Below are positions 1-5,986 of a DNA stretch of 6,507 nucleotides, in pieces. Within the stretch, counting starts at the first letter, position 1. Each line of letters starts with the position of its first letter. The notes below the pieces were generated by a model that worked only from the letters and a program-made list of their open reading frames with translations, made no database searches and was not told the DNA's origin. Source of the stretch: Roseimaritima sp. (lineage in GTDB: Bacteria > Planctomycetota > Planctomycetia > Pirellulales > Pirellulaceae); assembly GCA_007124075.1 (NCBI GenBank), contig SLFV01000166.1:1-6507 (forward strand). The letters run 5' to 3'. The position numbers were made by a program, and so were the translations under genes.

Positions 1-984
1 AGCGTGGGTATTGACCAGGAAGCGGCCGATCGCCAACTGTTTGCCCATCCGCAAGGCAACGGAGTTACTGGATTTGTTGCCGCTCGCGGAACCAGTTACA
101 TCTGCAGCGACGTGGAAAACGACCCCTTGTTCATCCCTGGGGCTGCTAATGCGCGAAGTTCGCTGACCGTTCCGCTGATCCTGAATGATCAGGTTTTGGG
201 GACGATCAACGTGGAAAGTCCAGAGGTCAACGCATTTAGTGAAAACGACCTGCAGTTTCTGGAGATTTTCGCCCGAGACATCGCCTTTGCGCTCAATACT
301 CTGGAGTTATTGGTAGCGCAAAAAGCCAATGCGGCTCAGCAAAGCTGCGATGCGATCCACAGCGCGGTGGCGTTATCGGTCGATGAAATTTTGAACGACG
401 CGGTCAACGTGATGGAATCCTACCTGGGGCACTCCCCGGAAATGACCGAACGTCTCCGCAGGATTCTGCAGAACTCTCGCGACATCAAACAGACGATCCA
501 GCAGATCGGCCAGCGGATGACACCGTTGGAGGCGGTTCCCGCAGGGGCGCAGGGGCTCCAGTATCCCAAACTGCGCGGACGTCGCATTTTGGTTGTCGAT
601 GCCGACGAACAGGTTCGTAATCATGCTCACGAATTGTTGGAACGCTACGGTTGTATTGTCGAAACCGCGCACGAGGGGCGCGAGGCGGTCGCGATGGTCC
701 GCAGCAGTATCGGGCAGGTCGATTACGATGTTGTCATCAGCGATATTTCCTTGCCCGACTTCAGCGGCTATCAGTTGATGGTCAGGCTGGCGGAATTGCT
801 GGAGCATGTGCCGATGGTGCTGATGACGGGATTCGGCTACGACCCGGGGCATTCGATCGTCAAGGCTCGGCAGGCGGGTTTGCACGCAAAAGCGGTCCTT
901 TTTAAACCCTTCCGCTTGGATCAGTTGATTGACGTGGTTGAAACCATCCTGGACGTCCATGACAACATCGCGTCCAATGCGTAA
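1..984 (+). CDS. GAF domain - receiver (REC) domain signalling protein, 5'-truncated by the window edge
   Basis: Only the C-terminal part is visible; the frame is open from base 1, so the true start lies upstream and the GTG at 4 is probably internal. Residues are counted from that GTG. Residues 1-103 read as the later part of a GAF sensory domain (HPQGNGVTGFVAARGT, then RSSLTVPLI, then LGTINVES). Residues 104-172 form a charged helical hairpin similar in outline to a histidine-kinase DHp domain, with H119 in the first helix. No HATPase domain lies between it and the next domain. Residues 192-318 are a response-regulator receiver with acidic pocket D199/D201, phospho-acceptor D247 (VVISDISLPD), switch T275 (LMTG) and K301 (FKPF). 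The protein ends soon after REC, with no DNA-binding or enzymatic output domain. It probably works as a cytoplasmic phosphorelay or protein-interaction partner. It is co-directional with the importer genes 71 bp downstream, but a functional link is only suggested. The domain calls are firm; the ligand and the role are unknown. Confidence 0.88.
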   Translation, partial: SVGIDQEAADRQLFAHPQGNGVTGFVAARGTSYICSDVENDPLFIPGAANARSSLTVPLILNDQVLGTINVESPEVNAFSENDLQFLEIFARDIAFALNTLELLVAQKANAAQQSCDAIHSAVALSVDEILNDAVNVMESYLGHSPEMTERLRRILQNSRDIKQTIQQIGQRMTPLEAVPAGAQGLQYPKLRGRRILVVDADEQVRNHAHELLERYGCIVETAHEGREAVAMVRSSIGQVDYDVVISDISLPDFSGYQLMVRLAELLEHVPMVLMTGFGYDPGHSIVKARQAGLHAKAVLFKPFRLDQLIDVVETILDVHDNIASNA

Positions 985-1041
985 CTTGGGCAGGTAAATT
1001 TGCCCGAGAACGTCAAACCATCCGATTTTCACCTGTCCAAG
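985..1041 (+). promoter_or_regulatory. Pair of mutually exclusive hairpins between the GAF-REC gene and the importer operon
   Basis: The first arm, CTTGGGCAGGT (985-995), starts directly after the TAA stop. It can pair in two ways. The local option pairs 985-992 with TGCCCGAG (1001-1008): 8 bp with one G-U, extendable by two further G-U pairs to a TAAA tetraloop. The long-range option pairs all of 985-995 with ACCTGTCCAAG (1031-1041): 11 bp with a single G-U and a 35-nt loop. Both use the same 5' arm, so they exclude each other. No T-run follows either stem, so neither is a canonical intrinsic terminator. Possible roles are an attenuation or RNA-processing switch, a translation control element ahead of the ATG at 1056, or, as DNA, a split operator. 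The pairings are read directly; the function is inference. Confidence 0.4.
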
Positions 1042-1055
1042 TCTGCGTCTGCTCG

Positions 1056-2015
1056 ATGACCAACGGCGGTCGATTTATTCTGCTTTCTTTTTGTCTGTTG
1101 TGCGGTTGCGATGGGGCGCTGAATTCTCCGGGTGCCCGCTCGGGTTTGCCCAGCGAGTCACCCGCAATCAAAATCGTGGACCGGCTGAATCGTCATGTTC
1201 TCTTCAGGGCGGCACCTACGCGGATTATCAGCCTGTCGCCCGAGACGACCGAATTGCTGTTTGCACTGGACCTGGGGTCCAAAATCGTAGGAACGACGGA
1301 GTACTGCGACTATCCTCCTGCGGCAAAGGCCTTGCCGCGGATGGGCAGCGGCCCGCTGGGCACGCTCAGCCGGGAGGCGATCATACAAGCTTCCCCGGAT
1401 TTGGTGTTGTGTAAATTCGACGCCCATCAGCCACTGGTCCAGTCATTGGAAAGGCTGGGAATCGTGGTGTTGGCGCTAGGGCCGCAGAGCCTCAGTGAAA
1501 TGCTGGAGGAGGCCGCCTGGCTGGGTCAGATCACCGGCCACACGACCCAGGCTGCACTGTTGACGCAACAGATGAGCGAGCGTTTGCGGCAGTTGACCAG
1601 CCGCCCAGCGATGTCCAATGACGACCGACGGCCGACGGTATTTTATCAGGTGTGGCACGACCCATTGATGACAGTTGGTCCCGGGGCGTTCGTCGATGAA
1701 CTGCTGCAAATGGCCAAATTGCGGAACATCGTTGCAAGGTCCGCAACCGCTTATCCTCGTGTCAGCTTGGAATTGTTGATCCAGGAGGATCCCGATTACA
1801 TCATCGTCCCCCGCAGCGCGTCTGTGGTCATCGATTTTGATGACATCGCGCAGCGCCCAGGCTGGGAAAATTTACAAGCGATCCAGAACCGGCGGGTTCT
1901 TTTCGTCGATGCGGATCGAGTGTCCCGCTGCGGACCAAGAATGTTGGACGCGTTGGAGGAAATCATCCAGGCAGTCGAAGAGAATGGATCGCCGCCTGCC
2001 CTACCGGAAAGCTGA
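1056..2015 (+). CDS. BtuF/FecB-like substrate-binding lipoprotein of an ABC importer
   Basis: This is the cargo-capturing protein of a cobalamin/iron-chelate-class importer, 319 residues, usual for the class. The ATG at 1056 is chosen because the signal sequence follows at once (residues 6-18); no good Shine-Dalgarno site precedes it. The segment LLCGC gives a lipobox with C18 as the probable lipidated cysteine and D19 at the +2 position. The mature part has two lobes. The N-terminal lobe begins RIISLSPETTELLFAL (56-71), followed by TEYCDYPPAA (81-90), close in form to the E. coli BtuF segment containing SDYPPQA. The C-terminal lobe carries YPRVSLELL (233-241) and, near the end, RPGWENLQAI, RRVLFVDADRVS and GPRML. 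E107 and E239 sit where class III binding proteins carry the two glutamates that dock onto permease arginines. The resemblance favours a corrinoid ligand, but heme or ferric siderophore remains possible, so no symbol is given. It is followed after 3 nt by the permease gene. Confidence 0.9.
   Translation: MTNGGRFILLSFCLLCGCDGALNSPGARSGLPSESPAIKIVDRLNRHVLFRAAPTRIISLSPETTELLFALDLGSKIVGTTEYCDYPPAAKALPRMGSGPLGTLSREAIIQASPDLVLCKFDAHQPLVQSLERLGIVVLALGPQSLSEMLEEAAWLGQITGHTTQAALLTQQMSERLRQLTSRPAMSNDDRRPTVFYQVWHDPLMTVGPGAFVDELLQMAKLRNIVARSATAYPRVSLELLIQEDPDYIIVPRSASVVIDFDDIAQRPGWENLQAIQNRRVLFVDADRVSRCGPRMLDALEEIIQAVEENGSPPALPES
2006..2011 (+). promoter_or_regulatory. Ribosome binding site supporting the GTG start of the permease
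   Basis: GGAAAG lies inside the last codons of the binding-protein gene, 7 nt before the GTG at 2019. It supports the GTG start and translational coupling between the two genes. Confidence 0.45.
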
Positions 2016-2018
2016 ACT

Positions 2019-3047
2019 GTGAAGCCGATCGGTGTTGGTGTCGTGATCGTGCTGGCCTTCCTGATCCTGCTGAGTTTGGCTGTGGTCAGCCTGTCAGCGG
2101 GATCGACGTGGATTGCGCCAAACCGCTGGCTGACCGACATCTGCAATGACAACCTGCTGAGCGATGCAGAGCGGACCATCCTTTGGCGGTTGCGGTTACC
2201 GCGAATCCTAGCAGCGTGTTTGATCGGTTCGTATTTGGCCGCCGGTGGCGTGGCATTTCAAGGCTTGTTTCGAAACGTGTTGGCCGAGCCATTCGTTATC
2301 GGAGCCTCCAGCGGAGCGGCACTCGGGGTCACGTTGGCGATCATTTTTGGGATGCAGGCGACGATCTTGGGTTTAGGGTCCACCACCGTCATGGCATTGC
2401 TGGGGGCGCTAGCTGTGGTCGCGGTGGTGCTGCTGATCGGTTCCTCGCTGCCAGCACCGTCAACGGTTTCGTTGTTGCTGGCGGGAGTGGTCATCAGCAG
2501 CCTCTGCGCTGCACTTGTTGCGGGTTTGGTGATCATTAACCAGCAAAAAGGAGGCGTGATCTTGTCTTGGACCATGGGCTCGCTGGCGGACAGTCATCCG
2601 GCAGGGCTTGTAGCCGCGGTATGCGTGGGGATGCCGGGGTTGTTCCTACTGGTCTTTCTGTGTCGGGCCCTGGATGCGTACTCGCTGGGTGACATCACCT
2701 CCCAGTCCCTGGGGTTGGACGTGACGTGGTTTCGTTGGTTGCTGATTTTTGCGGCCAGTCTCTGCACCGCTGCGGCAGTTTCCGTGGCGGGCGTGATCGG
2801 GTTTGTGGGCCTGATCGCGCCCCATTTGGGACGCCAGTTCGTCGGCGGCAGACACATTCGGGTTTTGCCTATCAGCATGCTGTTGGGGGCCGCATTGCTG
2901 CTGGCGGCAGACTTGGTTGCGCGGACGGTCGCGGCACCAGCGGAATTACCGGTCGGGATTGTAACCGCCGTTGTCGGCAGCCCTGCTTTTCTGTGGCTCC
3001 TTCTGTCGTCTTCACGCCAGGGCTGGCACGGGGAGGGGAACTCATGA
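2019..3047 (+). CDS. FecCD/BtuC-family ABC transporter permease
   Basis: This is the inner-membrane channel subunit of the importer, 342 residues, the normal size for a ten-helix BtuC-type permease that works as a dimer. It starts with GTG, 3 nt after the binding-protein stop. Hydrophobic segments run from residue 8 to 329. The family hallmark LWRLRLPRILAA (55-66) contains R59 and R62, matching by motif the BtuC arginines (LRLPR) that meet the binding-protein glutamates. It is followed by GGVAFQGLFRNVLAEP (76-91) and IGASSGAALG (94-103), both typical of the family. The cytoplasmic coupling segment GVIGFVGLIAPHLGR (258-272) contacts the ATPase. The C-terminal signature ELPVGIVTAVVGSPAF (309-324) is intact. 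All expected motifs are present, so the protein is probably functional. Its TGA stop overlaps the ATPase start codon (ATGA at 3044-3047). The substrate cannot be read from this subunit alone. Confidence 0.95.
   Translation: MKPIGVGVVIVLAFLILLSLAVVSLSAGSTWIAPNRWLTDICNDNLLSDAERTILWRLRLPRILAACLIGSYLAAGGVAFQGLFRNVLAEPFVIGASSGAALGVTLAIIFGMQATILGLGSTTVMALLGALAVVAVVLLIGSSLPAPSTVSLLLAGVVISSLCAALVAGLVIINQQKGGVILSWTMGSLADSHPAGLVAAVCVGMPGLFLLVFLCRALDAYSLGDITSQSLGLDVTWFRWLLIFAASLCTAAAVSVAGVIGFVGLIAPHLGRQFVGGRHIRVLPISMLLGAALLLAADLVARTVAAPAELPVGIVTAVVGSPAFLWLLLSSSRQGWHGEGNS
3032..3038 (+). promoter_or_regulatory. Strong Shine-Dalgarno site for the ATPase gene
   Basis: GGAGGGG lies 5 nt before the ATG at 3044, within the end of the permease gene. 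It fixes the ATPase start there, although the reading frame stays open much further upstream, and indicates coupled translation. Confidence 0.65.
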
Positions 3048-3826
3048 AGCCGTTTGTTGTGGATTCTGTCAGCTTTGCCTATCAGGGTGATGCGCCGATA
3101 TTGCAAGACATCTGCTTGGATCTAAAACCAGGTCAACTGACCGTGTTGCTGGGCGGAAACGGCGCAGGAAAAACAACGTTGTTGCGACTGCTGAGCGGAC
3201 AACTGCAACCCACCGTCGGCAGGGTCATGTTGGGCTCGCTATCAATCGCGACCATGTCGCGACGGATGATTGCCAGTCAGATCGCACTGCTGCCACAGTT
3301 TGAAGCCCCCGCAAATCAATTGTCCGTCCGTGAAGTCGTTGCCCTGGGACGCGTTCCCCAACGCGGCTGGTGGGGCCCTTTGAGTCAGCAGGACCATCGT
3401 GTTGTGGACGAAGCATTGCGTGCCACCGGTCTGGACGGGGTTCAGCACCGAGGAGCCGGGACTCTTTCGGGTGGGCAGCGACGGCGCATCGGACTGGCTC
3501 GGTCGCTGACGCAACAAGCGTCGATCATGCTGCTGGACGAACCGACCAGCGGCCTGGACCTGCAACACCAGCACGAGGCCCTAAAGCAAGTTCGCGGGCT
3601 TGTTGGCCAGCGGGCAGTGACGGCGGTTGTTTCGTTGCACGATTTAAATTTGGCCGCGTTATACGCCGATCGAGTCGTGATCCTGGATCATGGTCGATTG
3701 CTTGCCGATGGCACCCCGCACGAAGTGCTGACAGTCACGAACATCCGGTCAGCTTTCTCGATCGATGTGCGGGTCGTCCCGCACCCCGTCCACGATGCAC
3801 CGTTGATCATCCCCATCCTGCAGTAG
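3044..3826 (+). CDS. ABC transporter ATP-binding protein, BtuD/FecE type
   Basis: This is the cytoplasmic ATPase that drives the importer, 260 residues, standard for BtuD/FecE/FhuC-type subunits. Every catalytic motif is present: Walker A GGNGAGKTT (37-45), Q-loop Q85 (LLPQ), signature LSGGQRRR (141-148), Walker B IMLLDEPT (161-168) with catalytic E166, D-loop SGLD (169-172) and switch H199 (SLHD). The N-terminal part MKPFVVDSVSFAY is the usual first strand with the A-loop aromatic Y13. The ATG overlaps the permease stop and has a strong ribosome binding site, so upstream in-frame starts inside the permease are not used. It is the last gene of the + strand cassette and converges with the minus-strand gene ending at 3870. 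The assignment to the importer rests on gene order and overlap as well as on sequence type. Confidence 0.95.
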   Translation: MKPFVVDSVSFAYQGDAPILQDICLDLKPGQLTVLLGGNGAGKTTLLRLLSGQLQPTVGRVMLGSLSIATMSRRMIASQIALLPQFEAPANQLSVREVVALGRVPQRGWWGPLSQQDHRVVDEALRATGLDGVQHRGAGTLSGGQRRRIGLARSLTQQASIMLLDEPTSGLDLQHQHEALKQVRGLVGQRAVTAVVSLHDLNLAALYADRVVILDHGRLLADGTPHEVLTVTNIRSAFSIDVRVVPHPVHDAPLIIPILQ

Positions 3827-3869
3827 CGGCTTTGTTTGCCACGCGTCAACAAGGTCTGCAAGCCAGCGG

Positions 3870-5804
3870 TCATTGCAGCGCGATGCTGATCCAGCCATCA
3901 ACCACCTTGATCTCCCGCGGATAAACGGTCAGTCCACCGATTCGTTCAAACGGCAACTCGATGGGCCGATTCAGCAGAGCGTCGGGAAAAATATCAACGA
4001 ATGCGTTTTGGATATTGGTTTTGATCGCCACCTCGCGAATGCCCAGTGAACCCTTTCGAGGAAACGATACCTGCAAACCACCTTGCCGTTTCAAGTAAAC
4101 TTTGTCCTGGTACACCACCGGTTGGTACGTGGCCGTGATTTCCATTTCTTCGCGAATGCCTTTGCTGCCTTGCTGAAAACGTCGACCCCGGATCCCCAGC
4201 CGTAGTTGGCCTTCGCTGCTTTCAAAAATAAGTGGCCGTCGCGGATGAAAGTCAATCTCAAACGGTTCGTCTAATTCGTCTGTGTCCACATCATGATCCC
4301 TTTCCCCCGTCGTTGTCCCTCCGTCGATGGCTGTGTCGATCGGTGCAACAAAAGGTTCCGGCAGTTCCCCGTCGCTTTGTGGACGCAGCGAGTTGTAAAG
4401 ACTATTGATTTGCTGTTGCTTCATCGTCCTGCCAGCCAAGACCTGCAATGCGACGTTATTGACGCAGCTTTCATGCAACTGCACCGTAACAAATCGATTG
4501 GCGCTGAAGGGTGGCGGGTGCGTCCCCGCCAAAATTTGCCAAGACTCGGCTTGCTTGACGTCCAAAAAAATCGTTTGTCCACTCGCGTGCAAATTTCGAC
4601 TTGGCATTGCCACATCCAGTCGTTTCAGCACCTTTTCCGCGTCACCGATAAAGGCACCAAAGCGAGCATGTTCCAGCTCTGCGGTTTGTTGTTGAAATTC
4701 CCTGACAAGCCGTTGTTGCGTGCGATTCTGCGAAAGACGCTCCGCCAAAGGCCGCTGCTGTGCCGCTCGCTTCGCAGCAATTTTCCTAACCAAGGCCGAT
4801 CGATGGGAAACCCCCACAATCGATGAATTCAAACGCACGTCGGCTTGGGCTGGGTCCAATGAAATCCCGCGTTCGTTAAGTCGCATGACGCGATTGACCG
4901 CCAAGCTGCCGTTGACGACTGTGTCCAAACGAACACCACGGTTGGTGCCTACGTTGCGACCGCGAAGATCCGCGTTAAATAGCAAGGCTACTCGAACCGT
5001 CCCCGTCGATGGCAGAATCATGGTTCGCACATCACCGCTGATGGTCGCGCGCCCCCTGATCCTAGTGCCAAGAATGCATTCGTGAACGTCCTGTTGTCGA
5101 TTTACCGGCCGTCCTGCCACTTGCTGCAACAGGCCTTCCCCGATGCAAACCCGCAGGTTGGAATGACCATACAGTTGTCGCAACGTGGCTGCTTGCGACG
5201 TCAATTGCTCCGCCTGATGCAAATCCTTCAGCAGCGAATTCACGTTGGCGGCTTCCTCCGCGGAAAATGGCTCTGTCCGCGACTCGACCCGCTCGGCGAC
5301 GCTCCGCAGAAAACCTTCCCAACGACTTAGCAACGCCTGGCGACGCTCAAATTGACTGGCAACGACCAGCCTATTGGATGCTCCTCGCAGCGACACGAAC
5401 GGGGGTAAGTTCAATCCATCAAAATTCCGTTGTAACCGCAACTGCAACGCTTCGGCCAGCTTGGTTTGTTGCGGCAGGTCGCCAGCCCCAGCGGCTACGG
5501 TTTCCTCTAAATCCTTCAGGTCCAGATACGTCAGCCAGGCCTCACGATTGGCGGGGCTACTGCGCCTGCGAAGGTAGTCGTCCAGGTCCTGCAGGCTCGC
5601 CAGAAACTGCTGCTCCGCAACCTCCAGCGAGGGAAACCGATCCGCGCTCAGATCCGTAACCGACGCCCGTAAGCTATCGGCAACCATTTGCCGCGGCGAA
5701 TCGCCAGCAAACACCGCACAACCGAGGCAGCACAAGCACGGGACCAGCAAAAGTTGAAAGAATCTTTCCAGCCCACAGATTCGCGCCACGCCTTCAAATG
5801 TCAT
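3870..5804 (-). CDS. Large exported protein of unknown function, planctomycete-type
   Basis: I cannot name this 644-residue protein. The ATG at 5804 is supported by a purine-rich AAGGGGG about 8 nt upstream and by the signal peptide that follows. The signal has a hydrophobic core around residues 15-33 and a likely type I site after AVFA (A33). C29 in LGC is a less likely lipidation site because residue 26 is Cys, not Leu. Residues 55-215 are mostly helical and charged. Residues 238-335 form a beta-rich module beginning HECILGTRIRGRATISGDVR, followed by a basic, Gln-rich helical stretch (336-380). The motif VQLHESCVNN (441-450) opens the next part, and an acidic Asp/Thr-rich linker lies at about 488-513. 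Residues 524-644 form a second beta-rich module ending in VVDGWISIALQ. From general memory this order of modules recurs in uncharacterised planctomycete secreted proteins, but I cannot verify that here. A periplasmic or envelope structural or ligand-binding role is a guess. It is convergent with the importer and divergent from the TerB-like gene. Confidence 0.85.
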   Translation of the reverse strand: MTFEGVARICGLERFFQLLLVPCLCCLGCAVFAGDSPRQMVADSLRASVTDLSADRFPSLEVAEQQFLASLQDLDDYLRRRSSPANREAWLTYLDLKDLEETVAAGAGDLPQQTKLAEALQLRLQRNFDGLNLPPFVSLRGASNRLVVASQFERRQALLSRWEGFLRSVAERVESRTEPFSAEEAANVNSLLKDLHQAEQLTSQAATLRQLYGHSNLRVCIGEGLLQQVAGRPVNRQQDVHECILGTRIRGRATISGDVRTMILPSTGTVRVALLFNADLRGRNVGTNRGVRLDTVVNGSLAVNRVMRLNERGISLDPAQADVRLNSSIVGVSHRSALVRKIAAKRAAQQRPLAERLSQNRTQQRLVREFQQQTAELEHARFGAFIGDAEKVLKRLDVAMPSRNLHASGQTIFLDVKQAESWQILAGTHPPPFSANRFVTVQLHESCVNNVALQVLAGRTMKQQQINSLYNSLRPQSDGELPEPFVAPIDTAIDGGTTTGERDHDVDTDELDEPFEIDFHPRRPLIFESSEGQLRLGIRGRRFQQGSKGIREEMEITATYQPVVYQDKVYLKRQGGLQVSFPRKGSLGIREVAIKTNIQNAFVDIFPDALLNRPIELPFERIGGLTVYPREIKVVDGWISIALQ

Positions 5805-5810
5805 CCTACG

Positions 5811-5819
5811 GTCCCCCTT
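5811..5819 (-). promoter_or_regulatory. Purine-rich ribosome binding site for the exported protein
   Basis: On the minus strand AAAGGGGGAC precedes the ATG at 5804, with about 8 nt between the G-run and the start codon. It supports this start over later methionines, which would cut into the signal peptide. Confidence 0.45.
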
Positions 5820-5873
5820 TGAATTGATGAACTAAGGGACAACAAACCCCCCCGGTTCCTCCGACTTGCCCAT

Positions 5874-5901
5874 ATTGTAGACCAGAATCGCTGGGGTTAA
5901 A
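5874..5901 (-). promoter_or_regulatory. Candidate sigma70-type promoter for the exported-protein gene
   Basis: On the minus strand TACAAT (5879-5874) matches the -10 consensus at five of six positions. A weak -35, TTTAAC (5901-5896), lies 16 bp upstream. Transcription would start near 5867 and leave an untranslated leader of about 60 nt that includes a run of seven G (5853-5847). It is based on consensus alone, and planctomycete promoters are poorly defined. Confidence 0.3.
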
Positions 5902-5935
5902 GAATACTGGGATACCAAATTGATTTTTGTCGGTT

Positions 5936-5967
5936 ACGCTATTACGACTTTTCCGACCCGGTAGCGT
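5936..5967 (+). repeat. Short inverted repeat upstream of the TerB-like gene
   Basis: ACGCTA (5936-5941) is the exact inverse complement of TAGCGT (5962-5967). As RNA the stem extends inward by two G-U pairs, giving 8 bp around a 16-nt loop. It ends 7 bp before the GAGAG ribosome binding site. A second 5-bp pair, GTCGG (5929-5933) with CCGAC (5953-5957), interlocks with it. Arms this short occur by chance, so a regulatory role is only a possibility. Confidence 0.22.
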
Positions 5968-5974
5968 TGATAAA

Positions 5975-5979
5975 GAGAG
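5975..5979 (+). promoter_or_regulatory. Ribosome binding site deciding the TerB-like gene start
   Basis: GAGAG lies 7 nt before the ATG at 5987. The nearby ATG at 5982 is only 2 nt away and opens a 13-codon frame that stops at once, so 5987 is the start. Confidence 0.5.
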
Positions 5980-5986
5980 CCATGCG

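Noticed and set aside
373..1032. Minus-strand open frame of 219 codons opposite the GAF-REC gene
   Set aside because: It lies almost wholly antisense to a well-supported REC domain; its product has no recognisable domain, and it looks like a codon-usage shadow.
985..1055. Cobalamin riboswitch ahead of the importer
   Set aside because: The gap is only 71 bp, too short for the full aptamer, and no B12-box-like sequence is visible.
2726..3043. Upstream in-frame extension of the ATPase reading frame
   Set aside because: It overlaps the permease coding sequence and adds no ABC-like residues; the ATG at 3044 has a strong ribosome binding site and gives the normal family length.
3828..3864. Hairpin between the convergent genes: GGCT/AGCC outer arms with TTGTT(T)G/CAACAA inner arms
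   Set aside because: It could be a bidirectional terminator, but the stem is interrupted by a 7-8 nt bulge on one side, is A/T-rich inside and has no T-run.
5847..5853. Run of seven C (G on the minus strand) in the divergent intergenic region
   Set aside because: It might be a slippage or phase-variation site, but it is outside coding sequence, is not placed between convincing -10 and -35 boxes, and a single 7-mer is weak evidence.
5920..5948. TTGATT - 17 bp - TACGAC as a promoter for the TerB-like gene
   Set aside because: The -35 matches four of six and the -10 only three of six consensus bases, too weak to annotate.
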